Positions 1 through 8,706 of a DNA stretch of 64,000 nt are shown in pieces (within the stretch, counting starts at the first letter, position 1; every line of letters begins with the position of its first letter). The stretch is from assembly GCF_003633755.1 (NCBI RefSeq), contig NZ_RBIL01000001.1, forward strand, positions 853,426 through 917,425, given 5' to 3'. This stretch comes from Solirubrobacter pauli (lineage in GTDB: Bacteria; Actinomycetota; Thermoleophilia; Solirubrobacterales; Solirubrobacteraceae). Below the pieces are notes generated by a model. That model had not been told where the DNA came from, ran no database searches, and saw only the letters and a program-made list of their open reading frames with translations. Both the position numbers and the translations under genes were made by a program.

Positions 1-1161
1 CACGGTCTGCTCGAGCTCGCGCTTGACGAGCTTGAACAGCAGCAGGTGGCGGATGATCTTGATGCCGCCGCCGGTGGAGCCCGCGGACGCGCCGGAGAAC
101 ATCAACAGCAGCAGCGTCACGGTGGCGAGCGGCCCCCAGAGCGCGTAGTCGGTCGTCGCAAAGCCGGTCGTGGTCAGGATCGCCGTGGCCTGGAAGAGCG
201 AGTGGCGGATCGCCGCCTCGCCGCTCTCGTAGCCACCGCCGATCACCTCGATGGCGATCAGGATCGTGCCGATCACGATCAGCGCGAGGTACAGGCGCAG
301 CTCCTCGTCGCGCGTGAGCACCTGGAACCGGCGCTGCACGAAGAAGCGGTACAGGCGCAGGAAGTTGATGCCCGCGATGACCATGAAGATCAGCAGCACG
401 TACTGGGTGATGGGCGCGAACGCCGCGATCGACACCGTGCGCGTGCTGAAGCCGCCGAGCGCCACGACCGACAGCGCGTGGCCGACCGCGTCGAAGAACG
501 TCAGCTCGTCGTCGAGCCCGACCCAGCCGATCAGGCCGAGCACGGCGATGGCGATCAGCGTCAGCACGACGTACAGCCGCCACAGCCGGCGCGCGGTCTC
601 GCGGATGCTGTCGCCGAGCTGCTCGATCTCGGTCGGCCCGGCCAGCTCGGATTGCAGCAGCTGGCGGCCGCCGATCCGCAGGCGTGGCAGGATCGCCACC
701 GCGAGCACGATGATGCCCATGCCGCCGAGCCAGTGGCTGAGCTGGCGCCAGAAGAGCATCCCGCGGTCGAGCTCCTCGATCTTGGGCACGAGCGTCGCGC
801 CGGTCGCGGTGAAGCCGGACACCGCCTCGAAGTAGGCGTCGATCGGCCGGCTCAGCACCGGGCCACCGGCGAGGATGTAGGGCAGGCAGCCGAAGATCGG
901 GATCAGCAGCCACAGCAGCGCCACCACCAGGAAGCTCTCGCGTGGCGTCACCGCCGCGCCTTCCTTGTCGCCCGTGATCTGGTCGAGCGTCCAGCCCGCG
1001 ATGCCGGTGATCAGGGCCGCGAGGGGGAACGCCCACCACGAGGACTCCCCGTAGGCGAGCGCCACCAGCGCGGGCAGCAGGAACGCGGGCGCGAGCCACT
1101 TGAGCACGCCGCCGACGAGGTCCAGCGCGGCCCCGACGTCGATGCCGGTGCGCAGCCTCAC
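1..1161 (-). CDS. trkH: TrkH-family potassium uptake channel subunit (3' end outside window)
   Basis: Membrane K+-conducting subunit of a Trk/Ktr-type uptake system. The visible 387 codons are almost entirely hydrophobic helices and contain four pore-loop-like segments expected for the family: SGFTATGAT near residue 112, LGGFSTRT near 235, TTGFATTD near 332 and AGSTGGGIK near 360. The glycine in each loop would form the selectivity filter. The start is a GTG overlapping the TGA of the upstream trkA gene (GTGA), so the two are translated as a unit and the products should form one complex: TrkH in the membrane, TrkA as its cytoplasmic nucleotide-binding gate. The reading frame runs off the left edge after the fourth pore loop, so only the last part of the protein is missing. 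Confidence 0.92.
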   Translation of the reverse strand, partial: MRLRTGIDVGAALDLVGGVLKWLAPAFLLPALVALAYGESSWWAFPLAALITGIAGWTLDQITGDKEGAAVTPRESFLVVALLWLLIPIFGCLPYILAGGPVLSRPIDAYFEAVSGFTATGATLVPKIEELDRGMLFWRQLSHWLGGMGIIVLAVAILPRLRIGGRQLLQSELAGPTEIEQLGDSIRETARRLWRLYVVLTLIAIAVLGLIGWVGLDDELTFFDAVGHALSVVALGGFSTRTVSIAAFAPITQYVLLIFMVIAGINFLRLYRFFVQRRFQVLTRDEELRLYLALIVIGTILIAIEVIGGGYESGEAAIRHSLFQATAILTTTGFATTDYALWGPLATVTLLLLMFSGASAGSTGGGIKIIRHLLLFKLVKRELEQTV

Positions 1162-2483
1162 AGCACGCGCTCGACCGTGGAGGCGCGGCGCGACTCCACG
1201 AACACGATCACGCGGTCCCCCGCGCGCAGGATGTCCTTCGAGTGCGGGATGATCGCGGCGCCGTTGCGGATGATCGCGCCGATCACCGACCCGGTCTCGG
1301 GCATCTCGTCGAAGCGCATGCCGGCCAGCTCGGACTCCGCGCGGACCGTGAGGTCGAGGATCTCGAAGCGGTCGTCGTCGAGCATCGCGATCTGACGCAG
1401 GCGCGGGTCGTGGCCGAAGCGCACGAGCTCCTCGGCGATCACCGCGCGCGGGTTGATCGCCACGTCGACGCCGCCGCGCTCATAGACCTTCAGCGACGTC
1501 TGGTCGTGCGCGAGCGCGATCGTCAGCTGCACGCCGTGCGCCTTGGCCAGCACGGCGCTGAACAGGTTGCCGGGGTCGTCGTTGAGCGCGAAGACCGCGG
1601 CGGTGGCGCGGCCGATCCGCTCACGCTCGAAGAACTCCGAGTCGAACGCGGACGCGTGGAAGACCCGCGCCTGCGGGATCTCCTCCGCCACCTCGCGCGC
1701 CCGCTCCGGCCGGCCCTCGACGAACCGGACGCGGATCCCGCGGTCGAGCAGCACGTGGGCGATCGTCGTGCCCATCCGGCCGCCGCCGAAGATCACGATG
1801 TCGTCGACGCGCTGGTGCTCGCGTGAGATCAGCCGGCTCCACTGGCGCGCGGCGTCCGGCGAGCCGATGACCACGATCCGGTCGCCCGCGAGGATCCGCT
1901 GGCCACCGTCCGGGATCGTCCGCTCGTCGCCGCGGATGATGCTCACGACCTTCGACTCCGCGGGCAGCTCCGCGTCCCGCAGCTTGCGGCCGACGACGCC
2001 GTTGCCGCCCGCGTCCTTGGGCACGTCGAACTCGACCACCTGGACCTTGCCGTCGGCGAAGACGTCGGTCTGCCGGGCCGCCGGGATGCCGATCAGACCC
2101 GAGATCGCGTTCGCCGTCTCCAGCTCGGAGGACACCATGAAGTCCACGTCGATCTCGCGCTCGCGCCAGGCGTCCAGGTACTCGACGCTCGTGGTCCGCA
2201 CGACGACCCGCGAGCCACTGAGCTTCTTCACCAGCATCGCGCTGACGAGGTTCGCCTCCTCGCGCGACGTGGAGGCGATGAACAGGCTGCAGTGCTGGAT
2301 GCCCGCCTCGCGGATCACCCGCTTGGTCGTGCCGTTGCCCTCGACCGTGCGGACGTCGTAGCGGTCGGCGAGCGCGGTCAGCCGGTCGGCGTTCGTGTCG
2401 ATGACCGTGACCTCGTTCTCCTGGTAGAGCGCGTCCACGATCGCTCTCCCCACATGGCCTGCGCCCAGCACGACGATCCGCAT
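1158..2483 (-). CDS. trkA: Trk system potassium uptake regulatory subunit TrkA
   Basis: Cytoplasmic NAD(H)/ATP-binding gating subunit of the Trk K+ channel. The 441-residue protein has the duplicated RCK layout: a first Rossmann fold beginning VVLGAGHVGRAI at residue 4 with the acidic VIDTN strand end, a TrkA-C domain, then a second Rossmann fold with IFGGGRMGTTIA near residue 233 and a second TrkA-C domain ending in DRVIVFVES. I chose the ATG directly before the first beta strand; the open frame continues about 800 nt upstream, but that part is the opposite-frame shadow of the neighbouring AraC gene. It is followed by trkH with a GTGA overlap. Length is normal for two-domain TrkA. Confidence 0.93.
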   Translation of the reverse strand: MRIVVLGAGHVGRAIVDALYQENEVTVIDTNADRLTALADRYDVRTVEGNGTTKRVIREAGIQHCSLFIASTSREEANLVSAMLVKKLSGSRVVVRTTSVEYLDAWREREIDVDFMVSSELETANAISGLIGIPAARQTDVFADGKVQVVEFDVPKDAGGNGVVGRKLRDAELPAESKVVSIIRGDERTIPDGGQRILAGDRIVVIGSPDAARQWSRLISREHQRVDDIVIFGGGRMGTTIAHVLLDRGIRVRFVEGRPERAREVAEEIPQARVFHASAFDSEFFERERIGRATAAVFALNDDPGNLFSAVLAKAHGVQLTIALAHDQTSLKVYERGGVDVAINPRAVIAEELVRFGHDPRLRQIAMLDDDRFEILDLTVRAESELAGMRFDEMPETGSVIGAIIRNGAAIIPHSKDILRAGDRVIVFVESRRASTVERVL

Positions 2484-2494
2484 CGCCGGGGAGA

Positions 2495-3337
2495 CTAGTC
2501 GGAACGAACCCCGCCGCCGTCCGGAAGCCTGCGGCGCGCGAACTCGGTCGGCGGGGCCCCGGCGAACTGCTGGAAGTCCCGGACCATGTGCGCCTGGTCG
2601 TAGTAGCCCGCGTGCTGGGAGATCTCCGCCCAGCTGCGCATCGTGGCCGACAACGCGACCGCGTGGTTGAAGCGCAGGATCCGCGCGAGCAGCTTCGGCG
2701 AGACGCCCACGTGCTCCTGGAACCCGCGGTTGAGGTAGCGGCGGCTGCAGCCCAGCTCGTCCGTCAGCGCGTTGATCGTCACGGCGCCCTGGGTGGCCTT
2801 CAGGCGGGCGAGCGCGCGCGTGATGCTCGGCACCGGCGACAGCGCGTCGTCGAGGCGGGTGAGGAAGAAGGCGTCGAGGGCGGCGAACCGCTGGGCGTGG
2901 TGGGTGGCGTCGGCGAGCTGCTCGTGCAGGTGCGCGCCGGGCCGGTCGAGCAGCGCTTCGAGCGTCACCACCTGGTGTGTGAGGTGGTGCATCGGCAGGC
3001 GGAGCAGCAGGTGCGCGCCGACCGGCGTGAGGTCGATCTGGACGCCGCGCTGAGCCCCGCTCGTCTCCGTGATCGCGTAGGTGTCGTGCAGGCCGGCGAA
3101 GAAGCCGGTGGCGTGGGTGGCGAAGGGGGAGCCGGGCGCGCCGACGCGGATCGGCGCGCCCAGGTTGACGATCGCGACGATCCGGTCGCCGGGCAGCTCG
3201 CGCCGGCGCACGAAGCTGCCAGTCCGCTCGTCGTAGTCGCAGTAGCGGATGACGTAGCCGTCCAGCCGCGGGTCCGGCAGCGCGTGGACCATCTCCCACT
3301 GGTCCTGCTCGGAGACGTGCCGGACGATCCGCGTCAT
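2495..3337 (-). CDS. AraC-family transcriptional regulator with N-terminal sensor domain
   Basis: DNA-binding regulator of 280 residues. The C-terminal third carries two helix-turn-helix units: the first around INALTDELGCSRRYLNRGF (about 185-205), the second around SWAEISQHAGYYDQAHMVRDF with the usual AraC ending PTEFARRR. The N-terminal about 170 residues form a DUF6597-like sensor region (GDRIVAIVNLGAPIRVG, GVQIDLTPVGAHLLL). The start ATG overlaps the stop of the upstream VOC gene by 4 nt (ATGA), so the VOC gene and the regulator are co-translated. This VOC-AraC pairing recurs near 25.3-26.1 kb. Ligand and targets are unknown. Confidence 0.85.
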   Translation of the reverse strand: MTRIVRHVSEQDQWEMVHALPDPRLDGYVIRYCDYDERTGSFVRRRELPGDRIVAIVNLGAPIRVGAPGSPFATHATGFFAGLHDTYAITETSGAQRGVQIDLTPVGAHLLLRLPMHHLTHQVVTLEALLDRPGAHLHEQLADATHHAQRFAALDAFFLTRLDDALSPVPSITRALARLKATQGAVTINALTDELGCSRRYLNRGFQEHVGVSPKLLARILRFNHAVALSATMRSWAEISQHAGYYDQAHMVRDFQQFAGAPPTEFARRRLPDGGGVRSD

Positions 3338-3687
3338 GCCGGCGGCTGGTGCAGGCCGAACGGCGAGCCCTGGTCGTCCTTGCAGAACTTGAAGCGGCCG
3401 AACTTCTTCACGTTGTCGGCATTGTCGTCCTCGAAGCCGTCCTGCACCTCCCCGCCCAGCGCCTTGACCCGCTCGAGCGCGGCGTCCAGGTCGTCGACGG
3501 CGAAGAACACGTACGGCCACGCGCCCTTGTCGTTCGGGTGCAGCCCGCCCGGCACCCCGGGCGTCTTGATCGCGTAGCCCTGCATGGCCGGGCCCGTCTC
3601 GAACTCCCACCCGAACATCGCGCCGTAGAAGGCCTGCGCCTTCTCCGCGTCGTCCACGCCGAGCTCGAAGAAGCTGATGCTGGTCAT
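3334..3687 (-). CDS. VOC-superfamily (glyoxalase/bleomycin-resistance-like) protein
   Basis: Small 117-residue vicinal-oxygen-chelate protein. It has the paired beta-alpha-beta-beta-beta layout: ISFFELGVDDAEKAQAFYGAMFGW at the N-terminus and FFAVDDLDAALERVKALGGEV in the second half, ending with DDQGSPFGLHQ where a metal-ligand Glu often lies (here replaced by Gly/Leu). The start is the ATG directly before the first strand; upstream in-frame codons are low-complexity and implausible. It is translationally coupled to the AraC regulator downstream. The family includes lyases, dioxygenases and drug-binding proteins; the substrate cannot be read from the sequence. Confidence 0.85.
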   Translation of the reverse strand: MTSISFFELGVDDAEKAQAFYGAMFGWEFETGPAMQGYAIKTPGVPGGLHPNDKGAWPYVFFAVDDLDAALERVKALGGEVQDGFEDDNADNVKKFGRFKFCKDDQGSPFGLHQPPA

Positions 3688-3775
3688 GGGCGGGACGGTA
3701 CGCCGGGTCGGCCCGGCCGTCTTGGACGAATGTGATCGGCGATGAGTTCGCGCGGTCGCGTCCGTCTTGGCTGGC

Positions 3776-4159
3776 ATGGCCTATGCACCCGTCGTCGTCA
3801 GCCTGCCCATCGCCGACCGCCGTGCCTCGCACGCGTTCTACGCGGAGGTGTTGCAACTGCAGGCGTTCGGCGCGCCCGCCGACGACGGCGTGCCCGAGCC
3901 GCTGCAGTTCGCGCTCAACGACGGCGTGCACCTGATGCTCATCCCGCGCGGCGGGTTCGGCTGGGTGATCGGCGACCGCGACGCCGCCGCACGCGGGCAG
4001 GTGGAGACCGTCCTGAGCCTCACGGGCGACGTCGACGCCGTGATCGAGCGCGCCCGCCGGGCCGGCGGCGAGATCGTCACCGAGCCCGCGCGGCAGCCGT
4101 GGGGCTACACCGGGACGTTCGCCGACCGCGACGGCCACCTCTGGATGGTGACCGCCTAG
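3776..4159 (+). CDS. VOC-superfamily protein
   Basis: A second, unrelated VOC protein (127 residues) of the subgroup starting VVVSLPIADRRASHAFYAEV and ending TFADRDGHLWMVT, typical of the YaeR/PhnB-like 'DPDGH' family in which an Asp-x-Asp-Gly-His turn precedes the last strand. An in-frame TTG lies 9 nt upstream, but the ATG gives the family-typical start. The gene runs divergently from the VOC-AraC pair, and its TAG overlaps the stop of the convergent NYN gene by 4 nt (CTAG). Enzymatic activity is not predictable. Confidence 0.83.
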   Translation: MAYAPVVVSLPIADRRASHAFYAEVLQLQAFGAPADDGVPEPLQFALNDGVHLMLIPRGGFGWVIGDRDAAARGQVETVLSLTGDVDAVIERARRAGGEIVTEPARQPWGYTGTFADRDGHLWMVTA

Positions 4160-4710
4160 TTGAGCAGCACCCAGGGGTCGAACTGCTCGATCGGCACGAC
4201 GCGGATGCGCGGCAGCGCGACCGTGAAGGCGCCGACGTCGTCCTCGAGGTCGAACAGCTCGACGTTCTCGATCTCGGTGAGCAGCCCGCTCGTCATCTCG
4301 CGGAAGCCGATCAGGCCGATGCGGCGGCCGGGCTGCTGCGCGAGCTGGGCCACCTGGGGTGCGAAGTCGCCGTCGTGGCTGGCGAGCAGGAGGTCGCCGT
4401 GGCCGCGCTCGGCGAGCGCCTCGATCGTGCGCTGGATGGCGACGTCGACGACCTTCACGTCCGGCGCGCCGCTGAGCAGCACCGGGCGGTAGTCGAGCGC
4501 GGTGAGCGCCTGGACGAACGCCATCGGCACCGTGCCGGAGGCGTTGAGGAAGAACAGGCCGCGGACGGGCTGCTCCCAGACGGAGCGGGCGTAGTCGCGC
4601 ACGCGATCCCAGCGCGGGCGCTCCTCGGGCGCGGGGCGACGGCCGAGCACGCCGGCGCCGAGCGTCGCGTCGATGTTCTCGCCGTCGATGAGCAGGAACG
4701 TCTCAGGCAC
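4156..4710 (-). CDS. NYN-domain (PIN-like) putative RNase
   Basis: 184-residue protein of the NYN/LabA/DUF88 group, a PIN-like metal-dependent ribonuclease fold. Conserved acidic sites are visible: FLLIDGENID at the N-terminus, VKVVDVAI in the middle and LLLASHDGDFAPQV near residue 115. These would form the metal-binding catalytic cluster. The GTG start is chosen because the first strand begins immediately after it. The gene stands alone on its strand and ends in a 4-nt stop overlap with the convergent VOC gene. Relatives act in RNA turnover or in toxin-like and regulatory roles; which applies here is unknown. Confidence 0.82.
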   Translation of the reverse strand: MPETFLLIDGENIDATLGAGVLGRRPAPEERPRWDRVRDYARSVWEQPVRGLFFLNASGTVPMAFVQALTALDYRPVLLSGAPDVKVVDVAIQRTIEALAERGHGDLLLASHDGDFAPQVAQLAQQPGRRIGLIGFREMTSGLLTEIENVELFDLEDDVGAFTVALPRIRVVPIEQFDPWVLLN

Positions 4711-4759
4711 ACCGCGAGCATAAGCGGTCGGCTGCCTCGGACCGGCACTTCGCGCCAAT

Positions 4760-4781
4760 ACTTGCCGTGCGACAAGCAAGT
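4760..4781. promoter_or_regulatory. candidate TetR-type operator upstream of the DUF1330-tetR pair
   Basis: Inverted repeat ACTTGC-N10-GCAAGT, 16 nt before the ATG of the DUF1330 gene. It is distinctly more AT-rich than its surroundings, is 22 bp long as is usual for TetR dimer sites, and the next gene but one encodes a TetR protein. Autoregulation is an inference. Confidence 0.5.
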
Positions 4782-4797
4782 TAGTACGCTGGCTGGC

Positions 4798-5154
4798 ATG
4801 CCCGACTTCTCCGATGCCGCGCTCGACCGCTATCTCGCAGAGGACCCCGGCGGGCCGGTCGTGATGCTCAACCTGCTGCGCTTCCGGCCCGACGGCGGGC
4901 GCGAGCGCTACGACGACTACCGGCGGGCGCTCGCGGCGACCGGCGTGGGCGCCGACGCCGAGCCGCTGTTCTTCGGCGCGGGCGGCGGAGCCGCGCTGCA
5001 GGGCGCGGACTGGGACGCCGTGGCGCTCGTCCGCTACCCCAGCCGTAAGGTGTTCGTGGAGATGGTCCGGTCCCCCGAATACCGCGCGATCGCGCACCTC
5101 CGCCACGAGGCGCTCGTGGACGCGGTACTGCAACCGACGACGTGGCTGTTGTAA
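4798..5154 (+). CDS. DUF1330-like dimeric alpha-beta barrel protein
   Basis: 118-residue protein resembling the DUF1330/ferredoxin-like dimeric alpha-beta barrel family: GPVVMLNLLRFRPDGGRERY is the typical first strand and loop, WDAVALVRYPSRKVFVEMV with SPEYRAIAHLRHEAL the typical second half. Members are small cytoplasmic proteins of mostly unknown function, some monooxygenase- or EthD-like. It starts just downstream of a TetR-like inverted repeat and overlaps the following tetR gene by 13 nt, so the two form an operon and the protein is a likely target of that regulator. Confidence 0.78.
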   Translation: MPDFSDAALDRYLAEDPGGPVVMLNLLRFRPDGGRERYDDYRRALAATGVGADAEPLFFGAGGGAALQGADWDAVALVRYPSRKVFVEMVRSPEYRAIAHLRHEALVDAVLQPTTWLL

Positions 5155-5666
5155 GGCGCACGCAGGCCGAGCGGCGCGCCGAGACGGAGCGCCGGCTGCT
5201 GGACGCGACGATGGAGATCGTCGCCGCCCGCGGCGTGCGCGCGGTGACGCTGGCCGCCGTGGGCACGGCCGCGGGCTACTCGCGCGGGATCGTCACGCAC
5301 CAGTTCGGGTCGCGCCGCGGGCTGCTGGACGCGCTGACCCTGGAGCTGCAGAACCGCTTCGTCCCGCCGGAGACCGACGACGTCCTGGAGCTCGTCGACG
5401 CCTATCTGACCGCGTTCGAGGAACGCCCGCTGGACACGCGCGTCTACGCGGTGCTGTGGGCGGAGGCGCAGGCGGGCGACGAGGACCTCCGCCCCGCCTT
5501 CGAAGCCCGCGACGCGCGCTTCGTGGCCACCTTGGCGGGTTATCTGGACGGCGACGAGGCGATGGCGGCGGTGATCGTCGCCCTCCTGCGCGGCGTCGCG
5601 CTGACGCGTCCGGACGACGTCCGCGCGCAGGTCCGCCGTCTGCTGGACCGCGGCGTCAACGCTTGA
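5142..5666 (+). CDS. TetR/AcrR-family transcriptional regulator
   Basis: 174-residue repressor. The N-terminal helix-turn-helix is clear: LLDATMEIVAARGVRAVTLA followed by VGTAAGYSRGIVTHQFGSR at about residues 20-60, with the family-typical glycine-tyrosine and the H-F-x-S/N-R motif. The rest is an all-helical ligand-binding and dimerisation domain without a recognisable subfamily. It begins at a GTG inside the end of the DUF1330 gene. The likely target is the inverted repeat at 4760-4781. The ligand is unknown. Confidence 0.88.
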   Translation: MAVVRRTQAERRAETERRLLDATMEIVAARGVRAVTLAAVGTAAGYSRGIVTHQFGSRRGLLDALTLELQNRFVPPETDDVLELVDAYLTAFEERPLDTRVYAVLWAEAQAGDEDLRPAFEARDARFVATLAGYLDGDEAMAAVIVALLRGVALTRPDDVRAQVRRLLDRGVNA

Positions 5667-5678
5667 TCCACCGGTTCC

Positions 5679-5702
5679 CGTTTGGTTAGAGTCCCCCAAA
5701 CG
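5679..5702 (+). terminator. stem-loop after tetR (possible terminator)
   Basis: CGTTTGG and CCAAACG form a perfect 7-bp stem around a 10-nt loop, starting 12 nt after the tetR stop codon and ending 19 nt before the next ATG. There is no T-run, so it could equally be an operator or leader hairpin. Confidence 0.35.
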
Positions 5703-5721
5703 AACTGGGGACGTGGTCGAA

Positions 5722-6881
5722 ATGCAGCGAACTGCCCTCGCGACGCTCGTCGCAGTCGGGTTGGTGTGCCTGCCGTCGGCAGCGCAGGCACGGGTCGACG
5801 TGACCGTCGCCACTACCGAGCCGTCGCTGACCGCGGTCGATGGAGGCGGGTTCACGGCGTCGGTCTCGTTGACCAACCTCACGGACGCTGCGGTCCCGGT
5901 CACCACGCCGCCGAAGCTCGGAACGGCCTGCGGCGTCACGCTGACCGGGTCCCCCATACCCACCGCCTCGACCGGCACGGTCAAGCTGGCGTTCGATCGC
6001 GGGTGTGCCAAGGCTGACCTCAACCTCGTGACGCTCACCGCCGCGCGGCGCAGACGATCGAGCTCAAGCCCAAGGACCCGCCGGCCGAGTCGCCGGACTG
6101 GGACGAGTTGTGGTGGTTCGCGAAGGCGTTCGGCACGGCACTCGTGCTCGTGATCGCGCTGGGCGTGTATTGCTGGCGAGCCCCATGGGTGCAGCTGAAG
6201 GGGCTGCCGGACACGTGGAAGTTCGGCGACAGCCTGGTGACCAACGTGACGCTGCTCGGCGGCACGCTGACCGCGGTCGTGGGCTCGGCGGATGTCGTCA
6301 AGGCCTTCCTCGGCCCGGACGCCGACGGATCGGTCGCCCTGATCACGGTCGGCGCGGCCGTGGCGGCGGCGATCATCGCGCTCGGCGCGGTCGTCCTGTT
6401 CACCTTCCGCTGGGGTGGCAACTTCACGCTGTTCGGCCTGCTGCTCGCGGCGGCGGTGACGTTGGCGGGCGCCGGAGGCGAGCTGTGGATCATCTCCCAC
6501 AGCGCGAGCGAGTTGACCCTCGGCGGCTGGGAGGGCCGGATCGAGCCGATCACGTGGGTGTTGGCCGGCCTGCTCGTCGCCTACGCCGTCCGGAGCCTCA
6601 GGGAGACGATCGACCAAGGGCTGACCGAGGCGCCGCCGGCGAAGCTGAGCGCCGAGATCGTCGCGGCGGCGGTGCTCACGGCACACGTGAGCGACAAGCC
6701 GGCCGACGCGCGACAACTCCTGGCGGCGATCCGCTCCGTGCGGGACCGGCCAGATCTGGACGCCGACACGGATGCGGCGGAGCCGGCGGGCGGGACGCTC
6801 TTCCAGCGCTTCCGGCGTGCGCTGAAGGCTGGTCGGCCCAGGCCGAACTTCGAGATGACCGACAAGGCCGCGTTGCTGTAG
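5722..6881 (+). pseudogene. secreted/membrane protein interrupted by a frameshift
   Basis: Two open frames look like halves of one protein of about 385 residues. The 5' half (ATG at 5722) has a signal peptide (ALATLVAVGLVCLPSAAQA) and a beta-rich extracellular part up to LNLVTLTAA near 6045, after which the frame turns into arginine/serine shadow sequence. The sensible continuation is in another frame (codons starting 6045 onward read AAQTIELKPKDPPAESPDWD), leading into a first membrane helix (AFGTALVLVIALGVYCW) and then three or four more helices plus a cytoplasmic tail. The later frame is open only from 6018 and has only a TTG at 6108, so independent initiation is unlikely. No slippery heptamer is visible. 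Function not recognised. A sequencing indel in a GC run near 6040-6050 is possible. Confidence 0.6.
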
Positions 6882-6900
6882 CCGTCCTACCCTCGGAGTC

Positions 6901-8295
6901 ATGCAGCTCGCGACGCTCGAGAACACGTTCGCCCACGAGCTCGAGGGGTTGGGTGTGCCGTGGCAGCCGGTCGCGTCGCCGGAGCCGCAGCTCGTGCTCC
7001 ACAACGAGGCGCTCGCGGCGGAGCTGGGCGTCTCGCTCGACCTCGACGTGTTCGCGGGCCGCGCGGTGCCCGACGGCGCCGTGCCGATCGCGATGGCCTA
7101 CGCCGGCCACCAGTTCGGCGGCTACTCGCCGCGCCTCGGCGACGGGCGTGCGCTGCTGCTCGGCGAGCTCGTCGACCGTGATGGCCGCCGGCGCGACCTG
7201 CACCTGAAGGGCTCCGGCCGCACGCCGTTCGCGCGCGGCGGGGACGGCAAGGCGGTGCTCGGGCCGATGCTGCGCGAAGCCGTGATCGGCGAGGCGATGC
7301 ACGCGCTCGGCATCCCGACCACGCGCGCGCTGGCCGTCGTGGCCACCGGCGACCGCGTGATGCGCGAGGCGGGCGCGCTGCCCGGCGCGATCCTCACGCG
7401 CGTGGCGGCCTCGCACATCCGCGTGGGGACGTTCGAGTACGCGGCGCGCAACGGGGGCCTGCGCGAGCTCGCCGACTACGCGATCGCCCGCCACTACCCG
7501 GGGCTGTCGTACCTGGAGCTCCTGTCCGCGGTGGTCGACGCCCAGGCTCGGCTGATCGCCCAGTGGATGCTCGTCGGCTTCATCCACGGCGTCATGAACA
7601 CCGACAACATGGCGATCTCCGGCGAGACCATCGACTACGGCCCGTGCGCCTTCATGGACCGCTACGACCCGGCGACCGTCTTCAGCTCGATCGACCACAT
7701 GGGCCGCTACGCGTACGGCAACCAGCCCCGGATCGCGGTCTGGAACCTCGCCCGCTTCGCCGAGACGCTCCTCCCCCTGATCGGCGGCGACGACGCGGTG
7801 GAGCGCGCAACCGACGTCCTGCACGGCTTCGACGACGCCTACGGCCGCGCCTGGCGCGCCGGGATGACCGCGAAGCTCGGCCTCGCCGAGCCGGATGCCG
7901 CGTTCTTCGAGGACACGCTGACGCTGCTGCACGAGCAGCGCGTGGACTACACGAGCTTCTTCCGCGCGCTGCCGGACGCCGCGCTGGGCGACACGCGCCG
8001 CGCGCACGCCCTGTTCACCGACCCGGCGGCGTTCGACGCGTGGGCTGACCGCTGGCGGCCGCTGACCTCGTCGGACGCGCTTGCCGCCATGAACGGCGTG
8101 AACCCCGCGTACATCCCCCGCAACCACCTCGTCGAGGAAGCGCTGACGGCGGCGATGAGCGACGACCTCGAGCCGCTCGGCCGCCTGATCGAGGTGCTCG
8201 CGCGGCCGTTCGAGGAGCGCGAGGAACGCGCGGCCTACGCGCAGCCGGCGCCGGACCGGTTCAACGGGGTCTACCAGACGTTCTGCGGCACCTGA
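6901..8295 (+). CDS. selO: Protein adenylyltransferase SelO (YdiU/UPF0061 family)
   Basis: Pseudokinase-fold enzyme that transfers AMP from ATP to protein Ser/Thr/Tyr; in characterised bacteria and mitochondria it links to redox stress. The 464 residues carry the family hallmarks: [18 protein letters not shown] near 68-85, [17 protein letters not shown] near 101, the catalytic-loop HGVMNTDN near 230, DYGPCAFMD near 244, and NPAYIPRNH near the C-terminus. The protein ends in TFCGT; bacterial SelO often keeps a cysteine here, where eukaryotes have selenocysteine. Length is normal. It is a single gene, 19 nt after the broken membrane gene and 15 nt before a small EF-Tu-domain-like gene. Confidence 0.92.
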   Translation: MQLATLENTFAHELEGLGVPWQPVASPEPQLVLHNEALAAELGVSLDLDVFAGRAVPDGAVPIAMAYAGHQFGGYSPRLGDGRALLLGELVDRDGRRRDLHLKGSGRTPFARGGDGKAVLGPMLREAVIGEAMHALGIPTTRALAVVATGDRVMREAGALPGAILTRVAASHIRVGTFEYAARNGGLRELADYAIARHYPGLSYLELLSAVVDAQARLIAQWMLVGFIHGVMNTDNMAISGETIDYGPCAFMDRYDPATVFSSIDHMGRYAYGNQPRIAVWNLARFAETLLPLIGGDDAVERATDVLHGFDDAYGRAWRAGMTAKLGLAEPDAAFFEDTLTLLHEQRVDYTSFFRALPDAALGDTRRAHALFTDPAAFDAWADRWRPLTSSDALAAMNGVNPAYIPRNHLVEEALTAAMSDDLEPLGRLIEVLARPFEEREERAAYAQPAPDRFNGVYQTFCGT

Positions 8296-8310
8296 CCTCG
8301 CACCCACGCC

Positions 8311-8676
8311 GTGAGCGTCGTCATCCGCCTGCATGTGGACCTCGCCGAGACCGACCGCGGCGGTCGCCGTCGCCCGGTGCGCGACGGGTACCGCGCGTCT
8401 TTGTCGTTCGGCCGGCGCCGGCGTGACGTCGAGCCGATCGTCCACGACGCGGTGCTCGTCTTCGAGGACGTCGACGAGCTGCAGCCGGGCGCGTCGGCGG
8501 TCGCCCGGGCGTGGATGTTCGACGAGCTGCCCCGGCGCGGCGTGGACGACGACGCCGTGATCGCGCTGCTCGAGCAGGACCGGATCATCGGCCGTGCGCG
8601 CGTCCTGAGCGCGCACGAGGACGAGACGCTGCAGCCGCTGGCCGACCTGGCCGACGCGAAGCGCCGCCCGCTGTAG
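8311..8676 (+). CDS. small protein resembling the EF-Tu C-terminal barrel domain
   Basis: 121 residues starting at GTG. The pattern GYRASLSFG, then a central stretch ELQPGASAVARAWMFD, then IALLEQDRIIGRARVL matches the layout of the third domain of elongation factor Tu, in which a 'G-Y/F-R-P-x-F-x-F' strand is followed by a 'G-x-x-v-x-v' strand and closes with 'R-E-G-G-R-T-I-G-x-G-x-V'. No GTPase motifs are present, so it would be a stand-alone beta barrel. It follows selO closely and may be co-transcribed. Function unknown; assignment rests on motif spacing only. Confidence 0.5.
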   Translation: MSVVIRLHVDLAETDRGGRRRPVRDGYRASLSFGRRRRDVEPIVHDAVLVFEDVDELQPGASAVARAWMFDELPRRGVDDDAVIALLEQDRIIGRARVLSAHEDETLQPLADLADAKRRPL

Positions 8677-8706
8677 CGACGAGCGACCTGGCAGGCTTGG
8701 CGGCAC

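Noticed and set aside
46-1395. Open frame of 449 codons opposite trkH
   Set aside because: Low-complexity Arg/Asp/His/Gln composition and antisense to a clear TrkH; a GC-rich shadow.
6018-6110. Programmed ribosomal frameshift in the split membrane gene
   Set aside because: No slippery heptamer, stop-adjacent pause or downstream pseudoknot visible.
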